Position numbers and translations under genes: made by a program
The notes under the pieces: model-generated
Told to the model about the DNA's origin: nothing
Seen by the model: the letters and a program-made list of their open reading frames with translations, nothing else
Database searches by the model: none
Origin: Bacteroidota bacterium
Lineage (GTDB): Bacteria > Bacteroidota > Bacteroidia > AKYH767-A > OLB10
Direction: 5' to 3'
Assembly: GCA_016714005.1 (NCBI GenBank)
Contig: JADJOA010000009.1
Location: forward strand, 1 to 64,000
DNA: 64,000 nt
Part shown: positions 46,707-57,319 of the stretch, in pieces
Numbering within the stretch: the stretch's first letter is position 1
How the letters are laid out: each line of letters begins with the position of its first letter

Positions 46707-48939
46707 ATGACCACTAAAACTTTATCCCTCTCCTTAATTGCACTTGCACTTACCACTTCAGTATTTGCAAAAAAAAAGAAAAGTAAAGCAACCCCTAGTT
46801 CTGTAAAACAAGAAAAGCCAATTGAAGAAATTAATGGAACAGAAATGCTCAGGATAGAAGACATCTTTGGCAGCCCGAAATTTTTTGCAAAAGTGTTACC
46901 GAATTGCGAAGCCTCAAAAGCGGAGAGCACTTTACAAACGTTGACGACAAAAACAATATTATAAAATACGAATACAAAACCGGCAATGCTATTGACACTA
47001 TTCTAAAAGCAGAGACCTTACCATTTAAAAGTGGCAAAATGGATTTTAGTTTTGATGAGTATGTTTTCAGTAATGATGAAACAAAACTCTTGCTTTCAAC
47101 AGCAACTGAGAGCATTTTCAGACATAGCACCAAAGAGTAATTATTACGTGTACGACTTAGTTGCTCAAAAAATTATTTCCGTTTCTGACAATGGCAAACA
47201 GATGTATGCAACTTTTAACAGCAGCGGGGATATGGTGGCTTTTGTAAGAACGAACAACCTGTACCTAAAAATTTAAAAACAGGAGAAGAAAAGGCGCTAA
47301 CTGATGACGGTAAAAAGAATGAAATAATTAATGGTGCAACTGATTGGGTTTACGAAGAAGAATTCAGTTTTGACAGAGCTTATCAGTGGAATGCATCAGG
47401 GACAAAAATTGCGTATTATAAGTTTAATGAGAAAAACGTAATGGAATTTACACTGCAGTATTTTGACAGCCTTTACCCGCGTAACGAAACTTACAAATAC
47501 CCTAAAGCAGGAGAAGAAAACAGCAAAGTTGAAATTTACACCTACGATGTCACAACCTGGGTAACAAAAAAAATTGACATTGGCAGGGACTATGAATATA
47601 TACCACGCATTAAATGGACTCAGGATGATAACCAACTTTGCGTTTTTAAAATGAACAGGCAACAAAATAAATTAGACCTAATGATTTGCGATGCCACTAC
47701 AGGAAAATCAAACGTGCTTTTGCATGAAGAGAACAAATCTTTTATTGAAATAAATGATGACCTGACTTTCCTCCCCAACAAATCAAATTTTATATGGACA
47801 AGCACAAGAAGTGGATACAATCATATTTACCTATACAAAATGGATGGTGCGCTTGATAAGCAAATTACTTCGGGTAATTATGATGTTACAGAATATTACG
47901 GTTACAATCCATCAACAAAAACATTTTATTACCAAAGTGCCGAAGTTTCGCCAATGGATAGACAAGTTTACAGCATGACTATCGATGGGAAGAAAAACTT
48001 GTTGAGTATGCCTAACGGTACCAACGCTGCTAACTTCAGTGACGGGTACAAGTATTTTGTTAATACCTATTCTGCATCAGCAATTCCCACCCAATGCAGT
48101 GTATATTCAATTGCCGGTAAATCTTTACGCGTATTGGAAGATAATGCCTCCGTAAAATCTGAAATGAAAAAATACAACCTGAGCAAACAGGAATTTTTCA
48201 ATTTTACCACTTCAGAAAATATTTCTTTAAATGGGTGGATGATTAAACCAGTAAACTTTGAAGCTTCGAAAAAATACCCTGTATTGGTTTTTGTTTATGG
48301 CGGACCTGGTGTGCAAACTGTGCGCAACGCATGGGGTAGTTCAAATTATTTTTGGTTTGAAATGCTTGCACAAAAGGGTTATGTAGTAGTAAGTGTAGAT
48401 AACAGGGGAACTCCAGGAAGAGGTTTGGAATTTGCAAACAGCGTTTACCGAAACCTTGGACACAATGAAGTAAATGACCAAATTGAGCTTGCAAAATATT
48501 TACAGAAGCAAACTTATGTTGATGCCAATCGTATTGGCGTTTATGGATGGAGTTATGGTGGGTATATGTCCAGCTTGCTAATGACAAAGGGCGCTGATTA
48601 TTTTAAAACAGGTATTGCAGTGGCACCTGTTACCAACTGGCGTTTTACGATTCTATCTATACCGAACGCTATTTGTTTACCCCACAGGATAATCCTAAAG
48701 GATATGATGACAACAGTCCTATCAACTTTGCCGACAAACTAAAAGGGAAATACTTACTCATACATGGATTGACGGATGATAATGTTCATTTCCAAAATGC
48801 AGCACACATGGTTAATGCTTTAGTGAAAAGTAAAAAACAGTTTGATTCTTTTTACTATCCTAACCGTGCACACGGATTGGCAGGTGCAAGGCTGCATGTT
48901 CATTCTATGATGACAGATTACATCTTAAAGAACTTGTAA
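46707..48939 (+). CDS. S9 family dipeptidyl peptidase IV-like protease (several frameshifts)
   Basis: Signal peptide MTTKTLSLSLIALALTTSVF. The N-terminal propeller is in pieces (ENIYLYK-type strands such as WTSTRSGYNHIYLYKMDGAL). The hydrolase domain has YPVLVFVYGGPGVQTVRN, the nucleophile in VYGWSYGGYMSSLLM, the acid in LIHGLTDDNVHFQNAA and the histidine in FYYPNRAHGLAGARLHVHS. Breaks are near 46920, 47110, 47270-47300 and 48650-48680. About 744 residues, matching periplasmic DPP4 of Bacteroidota, which removes X-Pro dipeptides. Confidence 0.88.
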
Positions 48940-48943
48940 AATA

Positions 48944-49288
48944 ATGCTTGTTTCTAAAAACGAGCTCAATCATTACAATTGGGGAAACAACTGTGATGGC
49001 TGGTGTTTGCTTGACACTAATGAGTTAAGTGTAATTGAAGAATTAATGCTTCCGGGCACCGTTGAAACTATGCATTACCATAAAAAAGCAACTCAGTTGT
49101 TTTATATTTTAACTGGCGAAGCAACTTTTACAATTGATAATAAGGTGTTGGTTTCAAAGCAGGGAGAGTGTATAAAAATTCTTCCTAATCAAATTCATAA
49201 AATTGAAAACAATTCATTTGCTGATTTGCGGTTTTTATTAGTAAGCCAACCCAAAGCTCAGCAAGACAGATTTGAAATTACAATTTGA
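48944..49288 (+). CDS. Cupin domain protein, 114 aa
   Basis: A single cupin barrel. Motif 1 is MHYHKKATQLFYILTGEATF with the metal-binding histidines, and motif 2 is ILPNQIHKIENNS. It begins 4 bases after the S9 peptidase stop and is probably in the same transcript. Its 3' end overlaps the convergent glycosylase by about 10 bases. Sugar-binding or regulatory function is possible; substrate unknown. Confidence 0.8.
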   Translation: MLVSKNELNHYNWGNNCDGWCLLDTNELSVIEELMLPGTVETMHYHKKATQLFYILTGEATFTIDNKVLVSKQGECIKILPNQIHKIENNSFADLRFLLVSQPKAQQDRFEITI

Positions 49289-49858
49289 AATTTTGAAGCA
49301 GAAAACGATAAGGAAGTAAAGCGTCTTTCCGGCTGATTCCACTCCTATGCGAGGTGTAATTTTAATTTGGTTATTTTTTATTTTGAGTCCTCTGTCTTCA
49401 ATCCAGATTTTATCCTCAAACAAACTTAATCCATTGTGAGATTTATTAATTCCTAAAGCAACTGAAGCAGTGCCTGGTCCGGTAGAAAAACTTTTGTCAG
49501 TAATTTTTTTACCTCTCCTTTTCTCCATTATTACTATACCATCACTCGGAATAATGTTTCTGATTAGTACTGCATGAGGAATATCTTTTTCATTAGTAAC
49601 CACATTGAATAAATGATGCATACCATAACAAATATAAACATAACTTGTTCCTGCATTAGCATACATAATTTCGTTACGTTTAGTGCGTTTGTTGTTGTAT
49701 GCGTGAGAGGCGCGATCAACAATACCATTATATGCTTCCGTTTCGGAAATAATGCCTGAAGTATATTGACCATTAAAATTAGTTACTAATATTTTACCAA
49801 TTAAATCGCGAGCTACCTTTACAACACCCGGCTTTAGATAGAACGATAACGGAAGCAT
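49278..49858 (-). CDS. mpg: DNA-3-methyladenine glycosylase, AAG/MPG type (frameshifted at the end)
   Basis: Base-excision repair enzyme removing alkylated purines. ARDLIGKILVTNFNG, GIISETEAYNGIVDRASHAY with the catalytic glutamate, RTKRNEIMYANAGTSYVYIC, YGMHHLFNVVTNEKD and STGPGTASVALGIN are all characteristic. A base is missing at about 49325 after GVESAG; corrected, the protein ends LLPYRFLLQNFKL at 49278. About 193 residues. The family is patchily distributed but common in Bacteroidota. Confidence 0.9.
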
Positions 49859-49904
49859 AAACAGAAATTTTAAAAACCAATTATGCTTTCGTTACCACAT
49901 AGAT

Positions 49905-52304
49905 TTATTTCGTCTTTACAATTTTTAAGGTTGATGAAATTCCTTCTTTTGATAAAATATTTATAAAGTAAACACCAGCATCCATTTTTTTGTTCACTAT
50001 AAATGTTCCTGAACGCGATGTTAAAGTTTCTTTTATAATTTCTTTACCGGTAACATCTGTTAACCTTAAGTATGCGTTGCTGTACTCATTGCCAAGCAAT
50101 GAGTAATTTATTGAAATAATATTCTCAAAAGGATTTGGAGATACATTAACAGAGGCTATCTTATCCTTTATTTGAGCAATAGATGCAGGTCCTTCAGTAA
50201 CTTCAAACTTATCAAAGCCTCCTTCTACAATACTGCCGGGAGCATTATCAAAAGTTTCAACAATTAACTGCATGTTGGCAGTTGGAGTAATATACTGCCC
50301 CACAACCCAAGTTGATGAAACCCATGTTCCATTTCCAGGCGAAGACGGAACAAGGTTTTCAAGTGTTACTGTAGTGATGCCATTAGTAAGTTTAACATTC
50401 ATCTCATCGTTAGGCTGATTGCCGTTTAATGCTGCGTTAACAAACCATCTTTCGTAACTAATAATTGGGTTTATGAACGATGTAAGATCAAAAACAGGAG
50501 AAGTTAACGTAACCGTTCCGTCATTAGGATCAACATCATGATCAGCGGGACCTCCGGCTGCGTTACCTGTAACATAAGCCAGATCAAGGCAATCGCTGTT
50601 TGAATCAAATTCCGGGTTGGCAGGGTTGCCACCATTAGTTGTAGTACCAATTGGCTCACCACGTGTCCAATCATTTGCTGCACCTGTATTGGTCCATCCA
50701 AAATCAAGAGCAAAGTCATCATAATAGCCTTTATCCAAAGCAATAGTGTTAGTTCCACCTCCGCTGTTTACAGTTATATTTCCGCAATCACTTCTATATC
50801 CCCATACGCCTGCCACATAATCATAACTACCCGTAAAAAAACCAGGGATAGAAAAATTACCTGATGCATCGGAGGTTGTATTGTATGAAAAGCTTGAATT
50901 GACAAAATTAACCTGTGCATTAGGTATTGGATTGCCGTTGGCATTATCTATAACCTGACCATTTAAAGTTAAAGGCGTACCTATTGGAGCAAGTTGAACG
51001 TTAAGATTTGTAACAACTCCATTTGCAAGCGAAACACCTGAAATGGTTTTGGTTATATACCCGTTCCTGCTGTAACGCACATCATAAGTTCCAGCCTGGT
51101 AATAACCTGTTTTATATTCACCCGTAATTTTAGAATTCTTACTAATGCCTGTTGTAAGAATTTCAACCAATGCATTATTAATAGGCAAACCGGTAACACT
51201 GTCTGTTACTATACCTTCAAGATAACATGCTCTTACATAAGTAGGTGTTAGTACATATAACCCATTATCAATATCACTAACTAAAACATTACCCGAGGGT
51301 AAATACATATAAACTCCCCATGCACCATTAAATCCACCACCGGTACCCTGAACATAAGTATCAAACCAGCCTATAAAAATTATGTTATCTGGTCTTTCAA
51401 CATCAGCAATAGCAGTTCCATCTTTATACCATGATGAAACCGCATAATCCGTTCCATTTTTTTCTATTACATAAGTGTTGTGAACAATAGACTGTGAGCC
51501 CGGTGTTATCTGCATTCTGTCTAATTCAGAAATATTGTTTGGATTTGAAACATCATAGGATGTAAGAAATGAGTTTGGAACCTCATCAGTTGTAAATAGC
51601 GCTTGTGAGTTAGTTGAAAGCCATGAGTTGTGTGTGAACAAACCGGGAGTTTGTTGAGCATTTAAAGTTACCGGATTAGATTTGTTTGTTACATCAACTA
51701 CCGAAAACTCGCCTTGATAAATATGACATGGATAATAAAAATTGCCGCGCGCCATTCCATCATGAACGTATGTTGTACCTAAGTTGCTTAAATAGGTTGG
51801 GTTCCATGGATCTGCATTTAAATCGCAGATAATGGTTGTACCATTAAACAAATTTGAGCCATGCAGATAAATATAACCGTCATCAATATGCAGTGAGTGT
51901 ATATTATCTAACTGGCCTGCTATTACTCCATCTCCTGTGTACTGCGTATAGGGTGCTGCCGCTGGCAATTGGCTTAGATCAACAATAGTAAGTCCGCCAC
52001 CACCTTCGGTAGTAACATAGGCATAGTGGCTGTGTGTTCTTACCTCTCGCCAAATCGAATTAGGACCAGGTATAAGAAATAATTCAGTTGGTGTTGTTGG
52101 GTTGGTAACATCTACAATTGATAAACCCGATTCTGTACCTACAAGTGCATATTCGTTTCCAGAATTATCCCACCAGCCCCAAATATTGGAAAGTGCATCA
52201 GATGGATAAGGAAGTGTTCCCTGCAAAGTAAAATTGAAATTTTGTGCATTTGAAAATGATAACAGGCAAGAAACTGCTATCGCTAAGTAAAATCTTTTAA
52301 GCAT
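49905..52304 (-). CDS. Choice-of-anchor B / LVIVD repeat T9SS protein, 799 aa
   Basis: An intact large gene. Signal peptide MLKRFYLAIAVSCLLSFSNA. The first 400 residues have beta-propeller-like LVIVD repeats (ALVGTESGLSIVDVTNPTTP, FSVVDVTNKSNPVTLNAQ, VLVSDIDNGLYVLTP). Two carboxypeptidase-regulatory-like beta sandwiches follow (LEGIVTDSVTGLPINNALVE and LNGQVIDNANGNPIPNAQVN). After a jelly-roll part comes the type A sorting domain (VNVSPNPFENIISINY). Found at the surface of many Bacteroidota; no enzymatic activity is established. Confidence 0.85.
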   Translation of the reverse strand: MLKRFYLAIAVSCLLSFSNAQNFNFTLQGTLPYPSDALSNIWGWWDNSGNEYALVGTESGLSIVDVTNPTTPTELFLIPGPNSIWREVRTHSHYAYVTTEGGGGLTIVDLSQLPAAAPYTQYTGDGVIAGQLDNIHSLHIDDGYIYLHGSNLFNGTTIICDLNADPWNPTYLSNLGTTYVHDGMARGNFYYPCHIYQGEFSVVDVTNKSNPVTLNAQQTPGLFTHNSWLSTNSQALFTTDEVPNSFLTSYDVSNPNNISELDRMQITPGSQSIVHNTYVIEKNGTDYAVSSWYKDGTAIADVERPDNIIFIGWFDTYVQGTGGGFNGAWGVYMYLPSGNVLVSDIDNGLYVLTPTYVRACYLEGIVTDSVTGLPINNALVEILTTGISKNSKITGEYKTGYYQAGTYDVRYSRNGYITKTISGVSLANGVVTNLNVQLAPIGTPLTLNGQVIDNANGNPIPNAQVNFVNSSFSYNTTSDASGNFSIPGFFTGSYDYVAGVWGYRSDCGNITVNSGGGTNTIALDKGYYDDFALDFGWTNTGAANDWTRGEPIGTTTNGGNPANPEFDSNSDCLDLAYVTGNAAGGPADHDVDPNDGTVTLTSPVFDLTSFINPIISYERWFVNAALNGNQPNDEMNVKLTNGITTVTLENLVPSSPGNGTWVSSTWVVGQYITPTANMQLIVETFDNAPGSIVEGGFDKFEVTEGPASIAQIKDKIASVNVSPNPFENIISINYSLLGNEYSNAYLRLTDVTGKEIIKETLTSRSGTFIVNKKMDAGVYFINILSKEGISSTLKIVKTK

Positions 52305-52397
52305 GGTGTGATTTAAAAATTTAAGGTTTGCTAAACTAAAATAAATAGGCGTAGTGATGGGTTGCAGTTGTTACTTCGCTGCAATTTTTTAATGGCA

Positions 52398-53588
52398 TCA
52401 CGACTTCTTTTTTAACAGACAAACAAACATGGTGTCGGCTCCTTTAGTATAGCCTTCAATTATTTTTTTTTCAATAACTAAAGCTGAAGAATTTTTTAAA
52501 AAATCATTTATAACTCCCTCATTTTCTCTCTTAAAAACCGAGCAGGTTATATACAAAAGGAGTCCACCAACTTTAAGACATTCAAAAGCTTTGTTAATGA
52601 TTTGTAGTTGTAATTCAGCCAGCTCTTCCATTTTTGTTTTGTTAAAATATGTTAACGCTTCAGGTGTGCGCGCCCATGTTCCGCTTCCACTGCATGGTAC
52701 ATCGGCAATAATCCCATCAACTTTACTTTTTAAAAAGGAAGGATTTTCCTTTTGCAAATCACATTCATTAATTGAAAAATTAACGGCACCAGCTTTTTTA
52801 AGTCTTGCTTCTGCATTTTCTAAAATACTTTTGCGTGTATCGAAATAATAAGTCTTGTTTCAGGAAATTTTCCTTAATCAACAAGCTTTTTCCTCCACTA
52901 CCTGCGCAACAATCCCACCATACATCTTCATACTTAATATTGTTTAAAACGTTTATAGTTTGTTGAGATGATAGATCCTGTATTTCAAAATATCCTATTT
53001 TGTAACAGTCTAAATCAGTAAGGTTTGCAGACGGGTTAAAGGAAAAAGAAAATTCGTTATCACTCAATTCAAAAGTTAAATTTCTGGTTTCAATTTCAGC
53101 AATAAATTGTTTTAAAAAATCTTTTCTGACTCTTACCCAAACATACGGCTGCTTTAATATTGAATTATTCAATTGGGTGCGATCAACCCCTTCGCTCAAT
53201 TCATTTTTGAAAGGAAAAAGGTTTGTGAGGTCAACATTTATCCCAATGTGTTTTAATTTTTGTGCGTGTATATATTTCATTGTCTATTGATTCCAACTCA
53301 TTAAAGTTGAATTTTTCTTTAAAAATCAATTGTAGAGTGGTTGATATTATCTGAAAGTAAAAAATCTGAAACATTGATTTTAGCCTCCAAAGAAATATTG
53401 CCTAAAGCATTGTTAAGTCTAAAAAAATTATACAAACTACTCCTTATTCCACGTCTGTCATTAGACCCTAAATTTTTATTTCCTATAAAATAATTCTTCA
53501 GGAATAAATGTAAGGGAACCGAACCATTGTAGTTTTGAAGAATTTGGATAATGTGTTTAAAAATAAAAAGCCGCGATGTTTTGCTCAT
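52398..53588 (-). CDS. RsmB/NOP-family RNA m5C methyltransferase (frameshifted)
   Basis: Start at 53588 (MSKTSRLFIFKHIIQILQNY). The N-terminal RNA-binding part is followed by a break near 53290. The SAM domain has YFEIQDLSSQQTINVLNNI and DVWWDCCAGSGGKSLLI. After a break near 52770 come GIIADVPCSGSGTWARTPEA with the first cysteine and LLYITCSVFKRENEGVINDF with the catalytic cysteine. About 396 residues. Most such enzymes modify 16S or tRNA cytosine. It begins one base after a small lipoprotein gene. Confidence 0.87.
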
Positions 53589-53589
53589 A

Positions 53590-53817
53590 CTATTTGGCAG
53601 AAACAGAGTCTCTGTTTAAAACTGAATCTACTTTAGACTGAGAAATTGTATCCAATCTAGTTTGTTTACCAATAGACGAAGAGTCTCGTGGAATATTCAT
53701 CCATTGCGATTCTCTGTTAGGCTGTGAGCAGGAATAGATGAATAATACAAAAACTAAACTAGAAAAAGAAAAAAGCCTGAAAAATTTTCTTTGAATAACT
53801 GATATAATTGATAACAT
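53590..53817 (-). CDS. Small lipoprotein, 75 aa
   Basis: A hydrophobic leader ending LVFVLFIYSCSQ, with the lipid-anchored cysteine at about residue 30, then a serine- and aspartate-rich tail (NIPRDSSSIGKQTRL, SKVDSVLNRDSVSAK). No known domain. It shares strand and spacing with the RNA methyltransferase that follows immediately, and lies divergent from metB. Confidence 0.5.
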   Translation of the reverse strand: MLSIISVIQRKFFRLFSFSSLVFVLFIYSCSQPNRESQWMNIPRDSSSIGKQTRLDTISQSKVDSVLNRDSVSAK

Positions 53818-53872
53818 ATTTCTGTTGTATTAAATTGTAAAATTTTAACAAACCGAATATCTTAAACAAACA

Positions 53873-53880
53873 TATATTCG
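53873..53880 (+). promoter_or_regulatory. -7 box for metB (TATATTCG)
   Basis: TATATTCG fits TAnnTTTG with one change and lies 29 bases before the metB ATG at 53910. No exact TTTG at -33. Confidence 0.35.
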
Positions 53881-53909
53881 TGCTCCCAAAAATAAAAAAC
53901 AAGCTTACA

Positions 53910-55049
53910 ATGAAATTTGCCACCAAAGCATTACATGCAGGAATAGAACCCGATCCAAGTACTGGAGCTATTATGACTCCTATTTACCAGACATCAACTT
54001 ATGTGCAGGCAAGCCCCGGCAATCATAAGGGTTATGCTTATGCAAGGGGTAAAAACCCGACTCGAACGCAGTTAGAAAAAAATCTTGCCGCTTTAGAAAA
54101 CGCAAAATATTGTTTGTGTTTTTCAAGTGGCATGGGGGCTATTGATGCTGTTGCAAAACTTTTACGCCCTGGCGATGAGGTAATAACAGGAGATGATTTG
54201 TATGGAGGCACATACCGCATGTTCACTAAAGTTTTTGAACACTTTGGTATTAAGTTCCATTTTATTGATTTAAAAGATGCTAACAACATTAATAAACACA
54301 TTAATAATAACACCAAACTTATATGGCTTGAAACACCTACTAACCCAACCATGCAAATTGTTGATATTGCGGCCTGCGCTGCTATTGCCAAAACAAACAA
54401 TTTGTTGCTGGCAGTTGATAATACTTTTGCATCACCCTATTTGCAAAATCCATTAGATATGGGTGCAGATATTATTATGCACTCTGTTACAAAATATTTA
54501 GGAGGGCATAGTGATGTTGTTATGGGTGCGCTTTGTTTAAATAATGATAAGCTTTATGAGCAATTAGCATTTATACACAATTCCTGTGGAGCTACACCCG
54601 GTCCTATGGATAGTTTTTTGGTTTTGCGTGGCATTAAAACTTTACACCTGCGTATGCAAAGGCACTGCGAAAACGGAAAACATATTGCAGAATTTCTAAA
54701 AACACATCCTAAAATAAGTAAAGTGTACTGGCCTGGCTTTACCGACCATCCAAACCATGCTATTGCAAAAAAACAAATGCGTGATTTTGGCGGAATGATT
54801 TCTTTTGATATTAAATCGGGCAGCAAAGAGGATGCGTTTAAAATTGCATCTTCAACTCAAGTGTTCTCTTTGGCTGAATCCTTAGGTGGTGTTGAATCAC
54901 TTATTAACCATCCGGCAACTATGACTCATGCCTCCATTCCTCAGGCAGAAAGAGAGCGTGTAGGAGTAACTGATTCGTTATTGAGATTAAGTGTTGGAAT
55001 TGAAGACATAGATGATTTGCTTGAAGACCTCAAAACTGCTCTTAACTAA
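53910..55049 (+). CDS. metB: Cystathionine gamma-synthase/lyase family PLP enzyme, 379 aa
   Basis: The start at 53910 (MKFATKALHAGIEPDPSTGA) is chosen over an upstream frame start. The PLP site has YGGTYRMFTKVFEHFGIKFH, ETPTNPTMQIVDIAA, AVDNTFASPYLQNPLDMGAD and the Schiff-base lysine in MHSVTKYLGGHSDVVMGA. The end carries SLAESLGGVESLINHPATMTH. It makes cystathionine or splits it in transsulfuration; the two are hard to separate by sequence, so the symbol is provisional. Intact and apparently single-gene. Confidence 0.87.
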   Translation: MKFATKALHAGIEPDPSTGAIMTPIYQTSTYVQASPGNHKGYAYARGKNPTRTQLEKNLAALENAKYCLCFSSGMGAIDAVAKLLRPGDEVITGDDLYGGTYRMFTKVFEHFGIKFHFIDLKDANNINKHINNNTKLIWLETPTNPTMQIVDIAACAAIAKTNNLLLAVDNTFASPYLQNPLDMGADIIMHSVTKYLGGHSDVVMGALCLNNDKLYEQLAFIHNSCGATPGPMDSFLVLRGIKTLHLRMQRHCENGKHIAEFLKTHPKISKVYWPGFTDHPNHAIAKKQMRDFGGMISFDIKSGSKEDAFKIASSTQVFSLAESLGGVESLINHPATMTHASIPQAERERVGVTDSLLRLSVGIEDIDDLLEDLKTALN

Positions 55050-55162
55050 GAATTTCAACTATGATAATTGCCATAGTTTTGTTACAAAAAAATATTTGCC
55101 CTGTACTTTGTAAATTTTATTTTCGCATAATCAATACCATCAAAAATCTACATAATAAAAAA

Positions 55163-57243
55163 ATGAAAAAACTTTCTCTCTTATCAATTTTATTTTTGGC
55201 TACAGTGGTTAGCCTAAATGCACAACAGCTTACAAACTGGTGTGGTTCTGACGCTGTTAACAATGCAGCAGAAAAAAACAATCCTGATGTTGCCCGCACA
55301 AGGCAGCAATTAGAGGAGTTTACACGCAACTTTAATCCACAAAACCTGCAGGCAAAAAGAAATTCTGCCGTACCAACATATTTTATACCTGTTGTGGTGC
55401 ATGTAATTCACGATTGCGGACCCGCAAATATTTCTGATGCTCAAGTGTACGATATGATTAGGGTAATAAACGAAGATTTTCAAAATTGAATGCTGATACC
55501 GCAAGTATTGTTCCTGCTTTTCAGGGAATTGCGGCTGATTGTGAAATTGAATTTCGCTTAGCCCGATTAGACCCTAATGGAAATTGCACAAACGGAATTG
55601 ACAGGATCAAATCAATAAAAACTTATGATGCCGATGATGCTTCTAAATTGAACCCTTGGCCATCTGACGAATATCTCAATATATGGACCGTATCTAACTT
55701 TGGTACATCACATGCAAATGCCGCAGCCTATGCCTATTAATCCAGGTGCTGCCCCTAATGGAAAAGATGGTATAATTTCTTTACATAATTACGTAGGTAG
55801 CATTGGAACAAGCAGTTTAGGAAATAGCAGAACTATTACACATGAAATTGGGCATTGGATAAATTTAGCCCATGTTTGGGGAAGCACGAACCAAGCTGGT
55901 GTTGCTTGTGGGGATGATAATGTTGGTGATACCCCGGATACTAAAGGGCACTCTCCGGGTAACTGTAACCTTAATGATCAGACATGTACTCCAGGTGTTA
56001 TTGAAAATGTTCAAAACTATATGGAATATGCTTACTGCCCAAACATGTTTACAGAAGGACAAAAGTTAAGAATGTTAACTGCATTAAATAGCACTATTGG
56101 AGGAAGAGACAACTTGTGGTCTCCTGCCAATCTAATAGCAACTGGAATTGATGCTCCTCTTGCACCTTGTGTTCCGACTGCTGCTTTTTGTGTTGATACC
56201 AAATTTATTTGCGAAGGTGGTTCACTTACATTTACCAGCCGCTCTTTAAATTTAGATGCAACCGGTAATTCTTATTTGTGGACAATTAATGGCGCTACCT
56301 CTGCCAACCCAACAAGCGAAACAACAACTTTTACATTTCCAACTGCGGGCGCATACGATGTTACTTTAGAAGTTACAAATGCAACAGGTACAAATTCATT
56401 TACAGCTCCCAGTATGGTAATTGTGACACCTACCGTAGGCAGTACAGCCGCTCCAATAGTAGAGGGATTTGAATCTATTACAGTGCCCGGTGGAGAATGG
56501 GCTGGTGTTAATGGAGGGGGAAATGCTTGGCAGCAAACTACTGTAGCTGCGCACTTAGGTACAACTTCAATGCGCTTGCAAAATTTCACTGGAAACACCT
56601 CCTTCACTACTGATGATTTAATCACAGCAACTTATTCAACGTTAAACACTACCAACGTTGCACTTAACTTTTGGCTTGCGGCAGCTTTAAAGTCATCAAC
56701 AAGTGCCGATGCTCTTAAAGTTTATGGCTCTACCAACAATGGTGCTACATGGGGGTTAAGAAAAACTCTTACTCAAGCGACACTTACAACCACTGGAAGT
56801 AATATTCTTACAAACTTTACACCCACTCCAGCACAATGGCTACAACAAAATGTAGCACTTGGATCAAGCTATAATAACAAGGCTACTGTACGTTTTAAAT
56901 TTGAGTTTAATTTCGTAAATGCTAACAATGTTTATATTGACGATATTAATTTAACCGGAACGTTGGATTAAACGAAATTTCAATTGCACCTGATGCGGTA
57001 TCGGTTTATCCAAACCCTGCTGAAAACAATGCAACTGTTAAACTGATACTCGAACAAAAAACTAATGTTCAGGTAAGTTTAATAGATGTTTTAGGTAAAG
57101 TTGTTTATTCGAGGACTGATAATGATTTAGAGCCTAACGAATATATTTTTGAAATTCCACTAACAGGGTTAACTGCAGGTGTATATTTCATTAAATTGAA
57201 TTCTGAAAAACAGCAGTTGAGCGAAAAATTAGTTATCAAGTAA
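55163..57243 (+). CDS. M43 pappalysin-like metalloprotease, T9SS secreted (three frameshifts)
   Basis: Signal peptide MKKLSLLSILFLATVVSLNA. The pro-part has YFIPVVVHVIHDCGPANISD. The zinc site is THEIGHWINLAHVWG (HExxHxxxxxH), with a Met-turn-like YMEYAYC further on and DNVGDTPDTKG between, typical of M43B. A PKD-like domain follows (LTFTSRSLNLDATGNSYLWT), then a jelly-roll part and a sorting domain beginning VSVYPNPAENNATVKL. Breaks at about 55490, 55710 and 56970 are joined. About 693 residues. Confidence 0.88.
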
Positions 57244-57262
57244 GCAAAATAAATCAGCGTAT

Positions 57263-57300
57263 AAAAAAAGAAGCGGTTATTGTATAACCGCTTCTTTTTT
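57263..57300. terminator. Strong bidirectional terminator
   Basis: CGGTTAT (57274-57280) and ATAACCG (57284-57290), extended by AGAAG/CTTCT and flanked by A and T runs, form a near-perfect stem. It lies between two convergent genes and can serve both strands. Confidence 0.85.
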
Positions 57301-57319
57301 TATGCGCACGCAGCCTATT

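Noticed and set aside
55865..56069. Short frames on both strands inside the M43 protease
   Set aside because: They mirror the catalytic region and have no start signals.
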